From: Euryarchaeota archaeon UBA605
GTDB taxonomy: Archaea; Thermoplasmatota; Poseidoniia; Poseidoniales; Thalassarchaeaceae
DNA length: 31,879 bases
Assembly: GCA_002504905.1 (NCBI GenBank)
Contig: DATY01000034.1
Coordinates: 880-32,758 of the forward strand
Reading direction: 5' to 3'
The translations under genes and the position numbers were made by a program. Shown piece by piece: positions 1 to 8,153 of this stretch. Positions within the stretch are counted from its first letter, which is position 1; every line of letters starts with the position of its first letter. Below the pieces are notes generated by a model. That model ran no database searches. It was not told where the DNA came from and was given only the letters and a program-made list of their open reading frames with translations.

Positions 1-285
1 TATAGCCAAACAATGATGACACATGCAATGTTATTCACAGGAGTTGATGTTATTGATGGAGCGCCGAGAAGATGGAGAGTTGAGAACTCATGGGGTGCTA
101 AAAAGAGTGGAGAAGAAGGATTCTACACAATGAATGATTCATGGTATGATGAACATATGTTTGAAATTGCTGCACCTACAGATTATCTAACTGAGAAGAT
201 GAAAGAAGGTCTTAACTCTACTCCAGTAGTATTACCAGCATGGGATCCAATGGGTAGCCTAGCTAAAGATGAAGCAGCATTATGA
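1..285 (+). CDS. pepC: C-terminal end of aminopeptidase C / bleomycin hydrolase (peptidase family C1B), 5' truncated by the window
   Basis: The reading frame is open from base 1 and ends with TGA at 283-285, so only the last 94 residues are present. The fragment has the C1B signature end: the catalytic His in MTHAML, the catalytic Asn in VENSWG, and the typical tail LPAWDPMGSLA. These papain-fold enzymes are cytosolic, usually hexameric, and remove amino acids from the N-terminus of peptides; the catalytic Cys would lie upstream, outside the window. The family is common in bacteria and eukaryotes and less usual in archaea, fitting a peptide-consuming lifestyle. The gene converges on rps10 with a 14-nt gap. 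The family call is firm; intactness of the whole gene cannot be judged. Confidence 0.93.
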   Translation, partial: YSQTMMTHAMLFTGVDVIDGAPRRWRVENSWGAKKSGEEGFYTMNDSWYDEHMFEIAAPTDYLTEKMKEGLNSTPVVLPAWDPMGSLAKDEAAL

Positions 286-299
286 GATAATATACAGTC

Positions 300-629
300 T
301 TATCCAAGATTTCGTAGTGAAAGCTCAATAGTTACTGAATCAGGATATTCAATCATCATAATTGCTTTCAATGCCTTCTCATCCTTTGAACTGTTAGTTA
401 CAAGTTCAAGAAGACGCTTGTGAAAACGCATTTCCCAGTGATCCCAAGTCTCTGCACCCTCTCCATCCGGAGATTTTCTGACAGGTACTACCAATTTCTT
501 GGTAGGAAGAGGTATAGGTCCACGAAGTGCAACACCAGATTTATCTGAAATTGCTTTTATTGTAGCACAAACCATGTCTACATCTTTGTGATTATCACCG
601 GTTAACTTGATAGTTGTAACGACTGGCAT
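300..629 (-). CDS. rps10: Small ribosomal subunit protein uS10
   Basis: A 109-residue protein matching archaeal/eukaryotic uS10 (S20e) in length and sequence, with the conserved GPIPLPTKK loop and the RFHKRLLEL segment. uS10 sits in the head of the 30S subunit. It lies 32 nt downstream of tuf on the same strand, the usual archaeal tuf-rps10 pairing, so the two are probably co-transcribed. A GGTGAGTG Shine-Dalgarno-like stretch precedes the ATG. Nothing unusual is seen in the protein. Confidence 0.96.
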   Translation of the reverse strand: MPVVTTIKLTGDNHKDVDMVCATIKAISDKSGVALRGPIPLPTKKLVVPVRKSPDGEGAETWDHWEMRFHKRLLELVTNSSKDEKALKAIMMIEYPDSVTIELSLRNLG

Positions 630-661
630 TTAATTCACTCACCAATCTTTCTACAACAAAT

Positions 662-1948
662 CTAAGCTTTCTTTTCGATCTTCATACAAACGCCAGCAGC
701 CACGGTCTTACCCATGTCACGAATAGCGAATCTTGCAAGTTCAGGGAAAGAGTCCATTTGCTCGATTGCCATTGGCTTGGTAGGTCCGAAGCGGATTAGA
801 GCAGCATCTCCAGTCTTTAGGAACGGAGGGTTTGCTTCCTTTGTCTTCGAGTTTTCTAGAAGTTCAACGAATCGAACTGCTACTTGGCTTGTGTGGCAGT
901 GGAATACTGGTGTGTATCCTGCACCGATAGCCTTTGGAATATCCATTAACTGAATCTGTCCAACGAATGTTTCGTCGTGACGTACGAAGCTTGGAGCACT
1001 CTCTGGATATCCTGCAACGTCTCCACGGCGGATGTCTGTTGCAGCTAGTCCACGAACGTTGAATCCTACGTTATCACCAGGTTCTGCTTTAGCGTGAACT
1101 GTGTGATGCATCTCAATTGATTTAACTTCAGCAGATTTTTGACTTGGATTGAAAACCACAGTCTTACCTGAAGTCAAAACACCGGTTTCGATCTTTCCTA
1201 CTGGAACAGTTCCGATTCCACTGATTTTGTAAACATCCTGAATTGGAAGTCTTAGTGGACGATCTGTTGGTTTTGGAGGCATCTGAATCTTATCAATTGC
1301 TTCGAAAAGAGTAGGTCCTTTGTACCATCCCATGTTCTCACTCTTGTTGTAGATGTTCTCGCCGTAGAAAGATGAACCTGCAATCATTGGAACATCAGCT
1401 GGGTTGAATCCAGCCATCTTCAATAGATTGGAAACTTCAGTTTTTACTGCGTTATATTTGTCTTCTGAGTAATCAACACCACTAATATCCATCTTGTTAA
1501 TATTAACAATTAGTTGCTTAACACCTAACACACGAGCTAAGAAAGCGTGTTCTTTTGTTTGTGCATTAACTCCGTCGTTAGCTGCAACACATAGAACTGC
1601 TGCATCTGCTTGACTTGTTCCGGTGATCATGTTCTTTACGAAATCACGGTGACCTGGTGCATCAATTACAGTAAAGTAATAATTTGGAGTGTAAAACTCT
1701 TTGTGAGCTACGTCGATTGTAATTCCACGCTCACGCTCTTCCTTCAATCCATCCATAACATAAGCAAGACCGAATCCAGCCTTACCTTGCTCAGATGCAA
1801 GTTTCTCATTTTTATCGATAACGTGTTGTTCGATATGACCACTGTCTAATAGTAGTCTTCCAACTGTTGTCGATTTTCCGTGGTCAACGTGACCAACGAA
1901 TACAATATTCAAGTGCGGTTTGCTTTTATCTTCCCATTGTGAACCCAT
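662..1948 (-). CDS. tuf: Translation elongation factor 1-alpha (aEF-1A)
   Basis: GTPase that delivers aminoacyl-tRNA to the ribosome. With the chosen start it is 428 residues, the normal archaeal length. Visible motifs: G1 GHVDHGKS (residues 19-26), G3 DAPGH (96-100), G4 NKMD (151-154), then the two beta-barrel domains. The open frame reaches 1999, but the ATG at 1948 is preferred because it gives the typical N-terminus MGSQWEDKSKPHLNI and has a strong AGAGGTG ribosome binding site five bases upstream. The gene has its own AT-rich promoter near 2005-2020 and a leader hairpin over the binding site (1954-1987). rps10 follows in the same transcription direction. Confidence 0.98.
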   Translation of the reverse strand: MGSQWEDKSKPHLNIVFVGHVDHGKSTTVGRLLLDSGHIEQHVIDKNEKLASEQGKAGFGLAYVMDGLKEERERGITIDVAHKEFYTPNYYFTVIDAPGHRDFVKNMITGTSQADAAVLCVAANDGVNAQTKEHAFLARVLGVKQLIVNINKMDISGVDYSEDKYNAVKTEVSNLLKMAGFNPADVPMIAGSSFYGENIYNKSENMGWYKGPTLFEAIDKIQMPPKPTDRPLRLPIQDVYKISGIGTVPVGKIETGVLTSGKTVVFNPSQKSAEVKSIEMHHTVHAKAEPGDNVGFNVRGLAATDIRRGDVAGYPESAPSFVRHDETFVGQIQLMDIPKAIGAGYTPVFHCHTSQVAVRFVELLENSKTKEANPPFLKTGDAALIRFGPTKPMAIEQMDSFPELARFAIRDMGKTVAAGVCMKIEKKA

Positions 1949-1953
1949 ATGAT

Positions 1954-1987
1954 ACACCTCTAAGTAGCCCGCCGACCGTAGAGGTAT
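1954..1987 (-). promoter_or_regulatory. Leader stem-loop covering the tuf Shine-Dalgarno site
   Basis: On the minus strand, ATACCTCT (1987-1980) can pair with AGAGGTGT (1961-1954), giving eight pairs including one G-U, around an 18-nt loop. The 3' arm contains the AGAGGTG ribosome binding site of tuf and ends five bases before the ATG. If the TATA-like element at 2005-2020 is used, transcription would start near 1988, so this hairpin would form almost the whole leader. The complementarity is seen directly; a role in controlling EF-1A translation is inference. Confidence 0.5.
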
Positions 1988-2004
1988 ATTTGAAACCATG
2001 CATC

Positions 2005-2020
2005 ACAATAAATATATTGT
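2005..2020 (-). promoter_or_regulatory. Probable TATA-box promoter of tuf
   Basis: The minus strand reads ACAATATATTTATTGT, an AT-rich TATA-like element that is also an inverted repeat (ACAATA / TATTGT). It lies about 60 bases upstream of the tuf ATG in the intergenic gap after the lipoprotein gene. Archaeal transcription starts about 25 bases downstream of the TATA centre, which would place the start close to the 5' edge of the leader hairpin. Called from sequence alone. Confidence 0.5.
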
Positions 2021-2054
2021 TCTGTTCAAAATACAGTATTAACAGCGGCGCAGT

Positions 2055-3263
2055 TCATCGATATTCGAGTTCAATAATGAAATGTTTTATCTCTGTGTTA
2101 TGAGTTTTCTCATTTTGTATGTCTGCAGTCCATTGTCCAGGCAATTTACCCCTTACAGTAGAGCCACTAATTACCATCCAAACACAGTGATCATCAGAAT
2201 CACAATCGCCTGCATCTCTATTATCAGGGCCTATTGCTGAGGTGTTAGCCACCTCATCATCTGTTGAATTGTAAACATAGATATCAAGTATATTTTCAGA
2301 ATCTACAGTTATTCCACCAGCGCCATCATCTTCTTGAGGATAAATTAGTTTAATTCTTAGATAACGAATCTTGTCATTTGTTTCTGAATCATAAGTTAGA
2401 GGATATTCCCAAGTCATTATTATTGGGTCATTACCTAAACGTCGATCGATTTCAAAATCTGACCAAACACCACGATAACTGACATACACTTTGGTCTCAT
2501 CAGTAGATGATAATCCATTATTGTCAACTACAGTCAAACTAATTTCCCAAGCACCTGCCGTAATTGGGTCACCAGTAGATGGGAGTGTTTCCCATTCTAT
2601 TGTTTCCCCAGTAGCGTCAACATCGTTCTCAGAGTTACCATCATTATCAGAATCGTAACTGGTATCTAAATCCCAGTTCCATTCAACAATATACTCTTCC
2701 GCATAACAATCAGAATCATCAGGGTCACATCCTGCCCATGAATCAGAAGCGTCTAAGTTGATTTTTGTAGTAAACTCAACTTCCCTATCACTGATTTCTT
2801 TATCCTCTTCACAGACCCATACTAGAACAAAACTTCCAGCAGGAGCTGATTCGCCCTCACAATCATCATCCTTATCATCACTTATCTTAGCCTGTGGCTC
2901 TCTAGCAGAAGGATCAATGACGTTCAATGTCTTTTTAGTCGTAGTTTCTAATGAGCCGTCGCTAACAGTTAATCTCACTGTGTATTCGCCATCTTGAACG
3001 TAAGAATGTGTTGTTGTTAGTCCAGAACCAGTATTACCATCACCAAAATTCCACGTAAATGTTAGTGAATCACCATCGGGATCAGAAGAACCAGCAGCAT
3101 TGAATGTTATCTCATCACCAGATCTAACATTAGAATTGGGATTCATAGAGAATGTAGAAGTTGGAGCATTATTTCCACTAAATTGGTCTAAACAACCAGC
3201 TAAAGGTGTACTAATCATCAATAAAACGAGTAAAAATGCAAGTCCTCGTAGGCGTGCCATCAT
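2055..3263 (-). CDS. Secreted lipoprotein with an N-terminal PKD domain
   Basis: A 402-residue exported protein. Residues 1-24 form a signal peptide ending in a lipobox-like LAGC, with Cys24 as the likely lipidation site. Residues about 34-115 are a PKD beta-sandwich (GSSDPDGDSLTFTWNFGDG is the hallmark), followed by a second, acidic Ig/PKD-like region with WNWDLD and TVVDNNG motifs around 190-265, and a C-terminal beta-rich part. PKD domains usually mediate protein or carbohydrate contacts at the cell surface; no catalytic motif is seen. It starts 52 bases after polB on the same strand. The leader contains an inverted repeat, CCGTAG/CTACGG (3269-3274 and 3294-3299), next to a GGGTGT ribosome binding site. 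Two adjacent ATGs (3263, 3260) are possible starts. Confidence 0.85.
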   Translation of the reverse strand: MMARLRGLAFLLVLLMISTPLAGCLDQFSGNNAPTSTFSMNPNSNVRSGDEITFNAAGSSDPDGDSLTFTWNFGDGNTGSGLTTTHSYVQDGEYTVRLTVSDGSLETTTKKTLNVIDPSAREPQAKISDDKDDDCEGESAPAGSFVLVWVCEEDKEISDREVEFTTKINLDASDSWAGCDPDDSDCYAEEYIVEWNWDLDTSYDSDNDGNSENDVDATGETIEWETLPSTGDPITAGAWEISLTVVDNNGLSSTDETKVYVSYRGVWSDFEIDRRLGNDPIIMTWEYPLTYDSETNDKIRYLRIKLIYPQEDDGAGGITVDSENILDIYVYNSTDDEVANTSAIGPDNRDAGDCDSDDHCVWMVISGSTVRGKLPGQWTADIQNEKTHNTEIKHFIIELEYR

Positions 3264-3315
3264 GACACCCGTAGTATCGATATGTCATCAATCCTACGGC
3301 TTCATGTAATTATTG

Positions 3316-5997
3316 TTAGAAGTCAAATAATGACTTCTGCGTCGAAGGATTCTTAGCATAATCTTTCAATTTAGATTCATCAAAATTCAATGCAGAGGTA
3401 ATTCTACCAAGTGATTTTGCCAGACGATTGACGTAATATTGAGGATCAGGTTTGGGGGGTTCTCCCCCTATTTCATCTACTAACCAAGCCTTGACTTCCA
3501 TCGGACTTGTGCTTGAATTAGTAATTATATAACCTACTTTCATTCCTGGAGTAAATTGTAAACCTCTACTTATTCTTTCTTTTGCTGCTCTTACATATGG
3601 TAAACTATCAGGATTTGCATAAATTTTATCGAAAACCCATTTACCATATTTTTTGTCCCAAGTTCCTTTACATGAACGACTGACAATTAAATCTGAAGCA
3701 GGAATCTTCCCTTGCTGGACTTCACTAATCACTGATTTAGCTAGATCGATCGCTCCTTCTTCATCACCTTCGAGGATTAATTCGAACATTTCAGTCATCG
3801 TTGAACTAAGTATACTGAAAGAATCCGTCCTCCTTACTTCGTATCCCCGTATCAATAATTCTTCACGTGGCCAAATTACTCGGCCAACATATCTTTTCTT
3901 AGCACCGTGAGAAAAAAAAGCTGAGAGTGCCGTTTCAAACTCTAATTCTGCTCCTTCTTTAGTAAATTGGTTTGCCAATTCCTCACCAAGTTTGATAGTT
4001 TCTTCTTTAGCGGACTGCCACGCCAAAAGTTCGCTACCTGAATCTGGTTTCTTAGCCGGAGTATTATCCTCACTCATAGTGCACACAAATATTGAATCCG
4101 TATCTGAATATACTACGTCATAACCATCATTCTCTAAATTATTGATTATCTCTGTAATATTATATCTAGCCCATTCTGTTATGCTAGCACCCAACTTTTC
4201 GTGCGTAAATCGATAAAAACTAGAAGCAAAAACTCCGTAAAAAGAATTCATAAGAATTTTTACCGCATATTGTAGTTGATCGTTGAGAAATGCTTCATCT
4301 TCATCTCCATTCTCAAGAGCTTGGGAATATGCTTTCTTGTATTTATCACGACTATTCATTAAATCTTGTAAAAGTAAAGGAACTAGCCCTATTCTCTCAT
4401 CTTTTGACAAATATCTGGTATTAGTTATTGGAGAACAAAAATGTGAGGAGTCTGTAGTTGAGTCTCGAATTAAGGTTGTTGAACAAATATTATTTGATAT
4501 CATAATAGAGGGGTACATAGATTTGAAATCAAGAACAGCTACCCAGTTCTTTACTCCAGGTTCTACTTCATGGACATAACCTCCTGCTATCTGCTCTCTT
4601 CTACCCGTAGTCCGGTTAGTCATAGGAATTGCAACACGATTTCTATCGGCTAGTCTTACAACTAAGGAATCTATCCATTGACTTGTTGTGCCTGCGGATG
4701 CAGTTTCAACTGTCGTGGAAGATACAGACGCAAGAGCTTCTTTTCTTGGTATTGATTTCAGCCTCTCAAGAATATCCAGTGGTAAAATTGTGTCTCTAAC
4801 ACAATACTCCATAACTTCTTCAGGGCGATTTGCCCATTCTATATCCATTTGACTTGCATCAACATCTAGTTTCTGCTTATCATCCTGTTCAGGCCATAAA
4901 AGATTAGAGACATACCTAAGTGATTCCCTTTGGGGGCTCAAAGTTTGTCTTGCTTGCCACCAAGCATCAAGAGGAATCCTACCAGAAATTCTCCAAACTC
5001 TATTTTGTTGCCTTTGGGGGAATAATCTACGTCCTGGTTTTTTCGTACCTATTTCTTTGTTAGTCAAGGGTACTCTTCCCCAACCAAACATTGATGATTG
5101 TTCTGAAAATGAATTGCTATTTTCTTCAGACCTTTCCTGTGTTCTAGGAAGGTCAAAATTATCAATATTATAACCTGTAATAAAATCAGGATCTTCATCC
5201 CTAACCAATCTTGTTAGGCCTTCCATAATTTCTCTTTCAGAACCTGTAAATTCATGTATTGTTCTCTCACCACTTCTATCAATTACTGCTGCAGCACAAA
5301 GAATTGTATTATGTTTTACACTTGTTTCTAAATCATAAGAAAAGGTTACAAAAGGGGTGGGGAATGGTTCTACACGATTCAAATCTGACACATTACAAGA
5401 CATTATTAGATCAACAGGATACAATCCAGCTCCTCCTAATTCTTTGATTCTCTCAGATGCTAAATCCGCATCTTCAATTCTAGAAATTTCTTTTGGTGCA
5501 CGCTCATTTGCCCATAGAACTTCTCCAGAAAATGAGATATGAGGCCCTAAATCACAATCCATTAGCAATCTATGTACTAATAAAATATCTGAGCTTGTTA
5601 CATTCCATCCCTGAGCGGACAATTCACTTCTCAATTTCCTTACAATTGTTGTATCTTTAACAAAAACTCTCCAATGAGGCTTTTCCTTTCCTTCATACAA
5701 CTTATTACCAATTGGAAGAGGAGACCCAATTACTCTCCAATCTTCTGAGACAGATTCTAAAGATAAGACAGGAGATATAGAATCAGAATTAGTTTTAGGA
5801 TCTGAAATTTCTAGATATGGGTTTAATCCATGAACCAATAATAATACTGAATGACCTGATTTTGATCTGCACCACAATTCAATCGCAGTTTTACCTACAT
5901 TTCCGGGTAAAGCACGATTATCTCCCGAGATAATACAGGCTTCTTCACTCCATTCCAATGTAACACCCAAGCCTGAGATTAAGTGTTCGCATACCAA
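3316..5997 (-). CDS. polB: Replicative-type family B DNA polymerase with proofreading exonuclease and PIP box
   Basis: An 893-residue DNA polymerase. Exonuclease motifs: Exo I YDLET (Asp222, Glu224), Exo II YNIDNFD (Asn277, Asp282), Exo III YCVRD (Tyr398, Asp402). Polymerase motifs: A DFKSMYPSI (from Asp490), B KILMNSFYG (580-588), C YSDTDS (630-635, with catalytic Asp632 and Asp634). All catalytic residues are present, so it should be active in both modes. The C-terminus QKSLFDF (887-893) is a PCNA-interacting peptide. The longest frame begins with TTG at 5997, with a stop just upstream; another TTG nine codons in is possible. It diverges from ilvE across 96 bases and is followed by the PKD lipoprotein gene on the same strand. 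Confidence 0.97.
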   Translation of the reverse strand: MVCEHLISGLGVTLEWSEEACIISGDNRALPGNVGKTAIELWCRSKSGHSVLLLVHGLNPYLEISDPKTNSDSISPVLSLESVSEDWRVIGSPLPIGNKLYEGKEKPHWRVFVKDTTIVRKLRSELSAQGWNVTSSDILLVHRLLMDCDLGPHISFSGEVLWANERAPKEISRIEDADLASERIKELGGAGLYPVDLIMSCNVSDLNRVEPFPTPFVTFSYDLETSVKHNTILCAAAVIDRSGERTIHEFTGSEREIMEGLTRLVRDEDPDFITGYNIDNFDLPRTQERSEENSNSFSEQSSMFGWGRVPLTNKEIGTKKPGRRLFPQRQQNRVWRISGRIPLDAWWQARQTLSPQRESLRYVSNLLWPEQDDKQKLDVDASQMDIEWANRPEEVMEYCVRDTILPLDILERLKSIPRKEALASVSSTTVETASAGTTSQWIDSLVVRLADRNRVAIPMTNRTTGRREQIAGGYVHEVEPGVKNWVAVLDFKSMYPSIMISNNICSTTLIRDSTTDSSHFCSPITNTRYLSKDERIGLVPLLLQDLMNSRDKYKKAYSQALENGDEDEAFLNDQLQYAVKILMNSFYGVFASSFYRFTHEKLGASITEWARYNITEIINNLENDGYDVVYSDTDSIFVCTMSEDNTPAKKPDSGSELLAWQSAKEETIKLGEELANQFTKEGAELEFETALSAFFSHGAKKRYVGRVIWPREELLIRGYEVRRTDSFSILSSTMTEMFELILEGDEEGAIDLAKSVISEVQQGKIPASDLIVSRSCKGTWDKKYGKWVFDKIYANPDSLPYVRAAKERISRGLQFTPGMKVGYIITNSSTSPMEVKAWLVDEIGGEPPKPDPQYYVNRLAKSLGRITSALNFDESKLKDYAKNPSTQKSLFDF
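3318..3338 (-). terminator. Perfect 8-bp stem-loop over the polB stop codon
   Basis: AGAAGTCA (3318-3325) and TGACTTCT (3331-3338) are exact reverse complements around a 5-base loop. The stem lies on the codons for the last residues of DNA polymerase B, including its PIP box, and its distal arm runs into the stop codon. No long T-tract follows, so a classical archaeal terminator is not shown; an RNA-processing or stability role is equally possible. Confidence 0.4.
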
Positions 5998-6046
5998 CCT
6001 TTGTAAAGTTCATGTATACTATTTTTGAGTTTGATTAAACACAACC

Positions 6047-6080
6047 GTTGAAAGCCGTCCCCTCTCCCTAGGTATTCAAC
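6047..6080 (+). promoter_or_regulatory. Inverted repeat in the ilvE leader
   Basis: GTTGAA (6047-6052) and TTCAAC (6075-6080) are exact complements separated by 22 bases, and the 3' arm abuts the TGAGG ribosome binding site of ilvE. A TATA-like GTATACTATT lies at about 6014-6023, which would put the transcription start close to the 5' arm. A 6-bp repeat in a gap this size can arise by chance, so confidence is low. Confidence 0.25.
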
Positions 6081-6093
6081 TGAGGCCGTTACA

Positions 6094-7119
6094 ATGTTAG
6101 ATGAGTCGAAACCAAGTATCGATTGGGACAGTCTAACATTCAGTTTTACAGAAACTGATAGAATGTTCATTTCAAAATGTCAGCAAGGTGGTGAATGGGA
6201 AGATGGTATCATGCAAGATTATCAAGAATTGAGAATTTCACCCGCAGCGGGCGTTATCAACTATGGGCAAGGTTTGTTTGAAGGAATGAAAGCAAGAAGG
6301 TCTGAAGATGGCCGAGTATTACTATTCCGTCCGGAACACAATGCAAGGAGATCAGCAGATGGTTGTAGAAGATTGGGAATGCCACCTGTATCAGAAGAAA
6401 TGTTTTTGGAAGCTGTAAGGAAGGTAGTAGACGAAAATATCCGTTGGTTACCACCCACCGGAAGAGGAGAACTATACATTAGACCTTTGATTTTTGGAAG
6501 TGGTCCAATTCTAGGAGTAGCTCCTGCTCCAGAATACACTTTCTTAATCTATGCAGTTCCAGTAGGGCCATACTTCAAGGGCGGTATGAATCCGATTTCT
6601 TTGAAAGTTTCAGATGAATATCATAGAGCAGCTCCAGGCGGATCTGGTGGTGTCAAAGCAATTGGAAATTATGCACCAGGTATGATGCCATCGAAAAACG
6701 CAAAATCAGAAGGATATGCAGAAATTATCTATCTCGATGCAGTAAATCATAGATATATCGAAGAAGTTGGGGCTGCAAACTTCTTTTGCGTTAAAGACAA
6801 GATAATCTACACACCCGAACTTACAGGTACTATCTTACCAGGAATTACTAGAATGTCAACGATAGAATTGGCAAGATCACTTGGTTATGAAGTTCAAGAA
6901 ACAAAAGTTGATGTTAACTTTGCAATGACTGCAGATGAGGCTTTTTGTGCAGGTACTGCGGCAGTAATTTCTCCTATTGGTTCAATAGAACATGGCGGGG
7001 AAATCGCCAATTACAGTGATGGAGGAATTGGCATGATTACTCAGGAATTATACACGGCACTTACTGATATAATGAATGGAAGAGTGGAAGATAAATTCGG
7101 GTGGACTCCAGAAGTTTGA
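6094..7119 (+). CDS. ilvE: Branched-chain amino acid aminotransferase
   Basis: A 341-residue fold-type IV PLP enzyme that interconverts branched-chain amino acids and their 2-oxo acids using glutamate/2-oxoglutarate. Lys188, in the GGVKAIGNYAPGM segment, is the Schiff-base lysine. YGQGLFEGMKA near residue 57 and the ALTGTILPGITR-like stretch TGTILPGITR, followed later by CAGTAAVISPIGSI, are family hallmarks. The length fits the longer eukaryote/bacterial-type IlvE group. The ATG at 6094 has TGAGG upstream. The gene diverges from polB and converges on srp19: its TGA ends at 7119 and the srp19 stop begins at 7120, leaving no spacer. Confidence 0.96.
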   Translation: MLDESKPSIDWDSLTFSFTETDRMFISKCQQGGEWEDGIMQDYQELRISPAAGVINYGQGLFEGMKARRSEDGRVLLFRPEHNARRSADGCRRLGMPPVSEEMFLEAVRKVVDENIRWLPPTGRGELYIRPLIFGSGPILGVAPAPEYTFLIYAVPVGPYFKGGMNPISLKVSDEYHRAAPGGSGGVKAIGNYAPGMMPSKNAKSEGYAEIIYLDAVNHRYIEEVGAANFFCVKDKIIYTPELTGTILPGITRMSTIELARSLGYEVQETKVDVNFAMTADEAFCAGTAAVISPIGSIEHGGEIANYSDGGIGMITQELYTALTDIMNGRVEDKFGWTPEV

Positions 7120-7560
7120 TTATTTACGTCCAAAACGTTTCTTCCTTTGTCCAGTATTCTTACCCTTGAATGATTTTCTTTGTGAGCGAACCTGTTTATC
7201 ACCTTTCTTTTGTGGTTTATTCTTAGGACTCTCATCATTCTTTGCTTCAATATACTGACTACGTAGGCGAAGTCCGATACTCTGCATAACTCCTTCTTTA
7301 GAACTGGAATTAGTAACCGAAGTAGCTTCTTTAGTAGAAAGAATAAGTCTACCCTCTTTCAGATGTGGACGAGAAGGATGACTAGCTTCAATATCACGCT
7401 TCATCTTCGAAAGACCCACATCTCTTGCGGCCCAAACAATTGAGTCAAGACTAGGACTAGGAATTGAAGCTTCTTTTGGAACTCTACGACCCTCAGAGCG
7501 AGATAGTTTAGAATCAAAATATCTAGTCCAGAGAGTCATCTTCGACTTGTCCGCTGTCAT
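7120..7560 (-). CDS. srp19: Signal recognition particle 19 kDa protein
   Basis: A 146-residue protein whose first half matches SRP19: LWTRYFDSKLSRSEGRRVP, then SPSLDSIVWAARDVGL, and a GRLIL strand. SRP19 binds SRP RNA and prepares it for SRP54, so that ribosomes making membrane and exported proteins are targeted to the Sec channel. The C-terminal 45 residues are a very basic, low-complexity Lys/Arg/Gln tail (KKGDKQVRSQRKSF and onward), consistent with RNA contact and longer than many archaeal versions. It follows rps8e by 49 bases, probably in one transcript. A start at the second Met (7539) is possible. Confidence 0.92.
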   Translation of the reverse strand: MTADKSKMTLWTRYFDSKLSRSEGRRVPKEASIPSPSLDSIVWAARDVGLSKMKRDIEASHPSRPHLKEGRLILSTKEATSVTNSSSKEGVMQSIGLRLRSQYIEAKNDESPKNKPQKKGDKQVRSQRKSFKGKNTGQRKKRFGRK

Positions 7561-7609
7561 GCTACCGCTCTCTCCGCGTTATTCGGCAAACTTGAGGGCT
7601 TCGACTGAA

Positions 7610-8002
7610 TCATTCTTCGATAAGAACGCCAGAAACTACTCCGTCCATACCTGGTCTACTGGTGACTCTAACTTTGCCAAGCTCTGTTTGAATAATTGCA
7701 CCTTTTGTTACTATATTTCTTCTAACGAAGTTAAGATTAGCATTATTTTCTAGAACGTTTGAGATTGTTGAACGAGTAGTTTTACCATCTTTAGAGTGAA
7801 CATTTACAGTATGTGCTGATGTAACTCTAACAGTTTGAGATCCTGCATTCTTTCTATACTTTTTAGATGCATCAACATCACCTACGAAAGCATACTGAGT
7901 TTCGCTGGAAATCTCTGTCCTACGCTTGCCACGATAACGGTTTGGTCGCTTCAAGCGTCCGCCAGTTGCCTTGCGTCGAGATATACCATGCCACTTTGCC
8001 AT
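7610..8002 (-). CDS. rps8e: Ribosomal protein eS8
   Basis: A 130-residue protein starting MAKWHGISRRKATGGRL, the characteristic eS8 N-terminus, with a KYRKNAGSQTVRV segment and a C-terminus ending in a GVVSGVLIEE strand. It is an archaeal/eukaryotic-specific 30S protein of normal archaeal length. It precedes srp19 on the same strand. The ATG is directly preceded by a GC-rich inverted repeat (8003-8019). Confidence 0.96.
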   Translation of the reverse strand: MAKWHGISRRKATGGRLKRPNRYRGKRRTEISSETQYAFVGDVDASKKYRKNAGSQTVRVTSAHTVNVHSKDGKTTRSTISNVLENNANLNFVRRNIVTKGAIIQTELGKVRVTSRPGMDGVVSGVLIEE

Positions 8003-8019
8003 GCAAGCCGCCGACTTGC
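8003..8019 (-). promoter_or_regulatory. Stem-loop abutting the rps8e start codon
   Basis: On the minus strand GCAAG (8019-8015) and CTTGC (8007-8003) pair around a 7-base GC-rich loop, and the 3' arm touches the ATG at 8002. Five base pairs so close to a start has a roughly 7 percent chance of occurring at random, so this is suggestive only; it belongs to a set of similar elements in this window. Confidence 0.3.
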
Positions 8020-8153
8020 CGCCCTTATTTCAATAGATTGGATTAACCAGCAAACAGAAAATTAGTGAATTCTATCAGAATAAATAGTAAAAAACATGAT
8101 TTGTGTAACTAAAATAAAGTATATTCATAGACATTATCCTCTTAGAAGTAATT

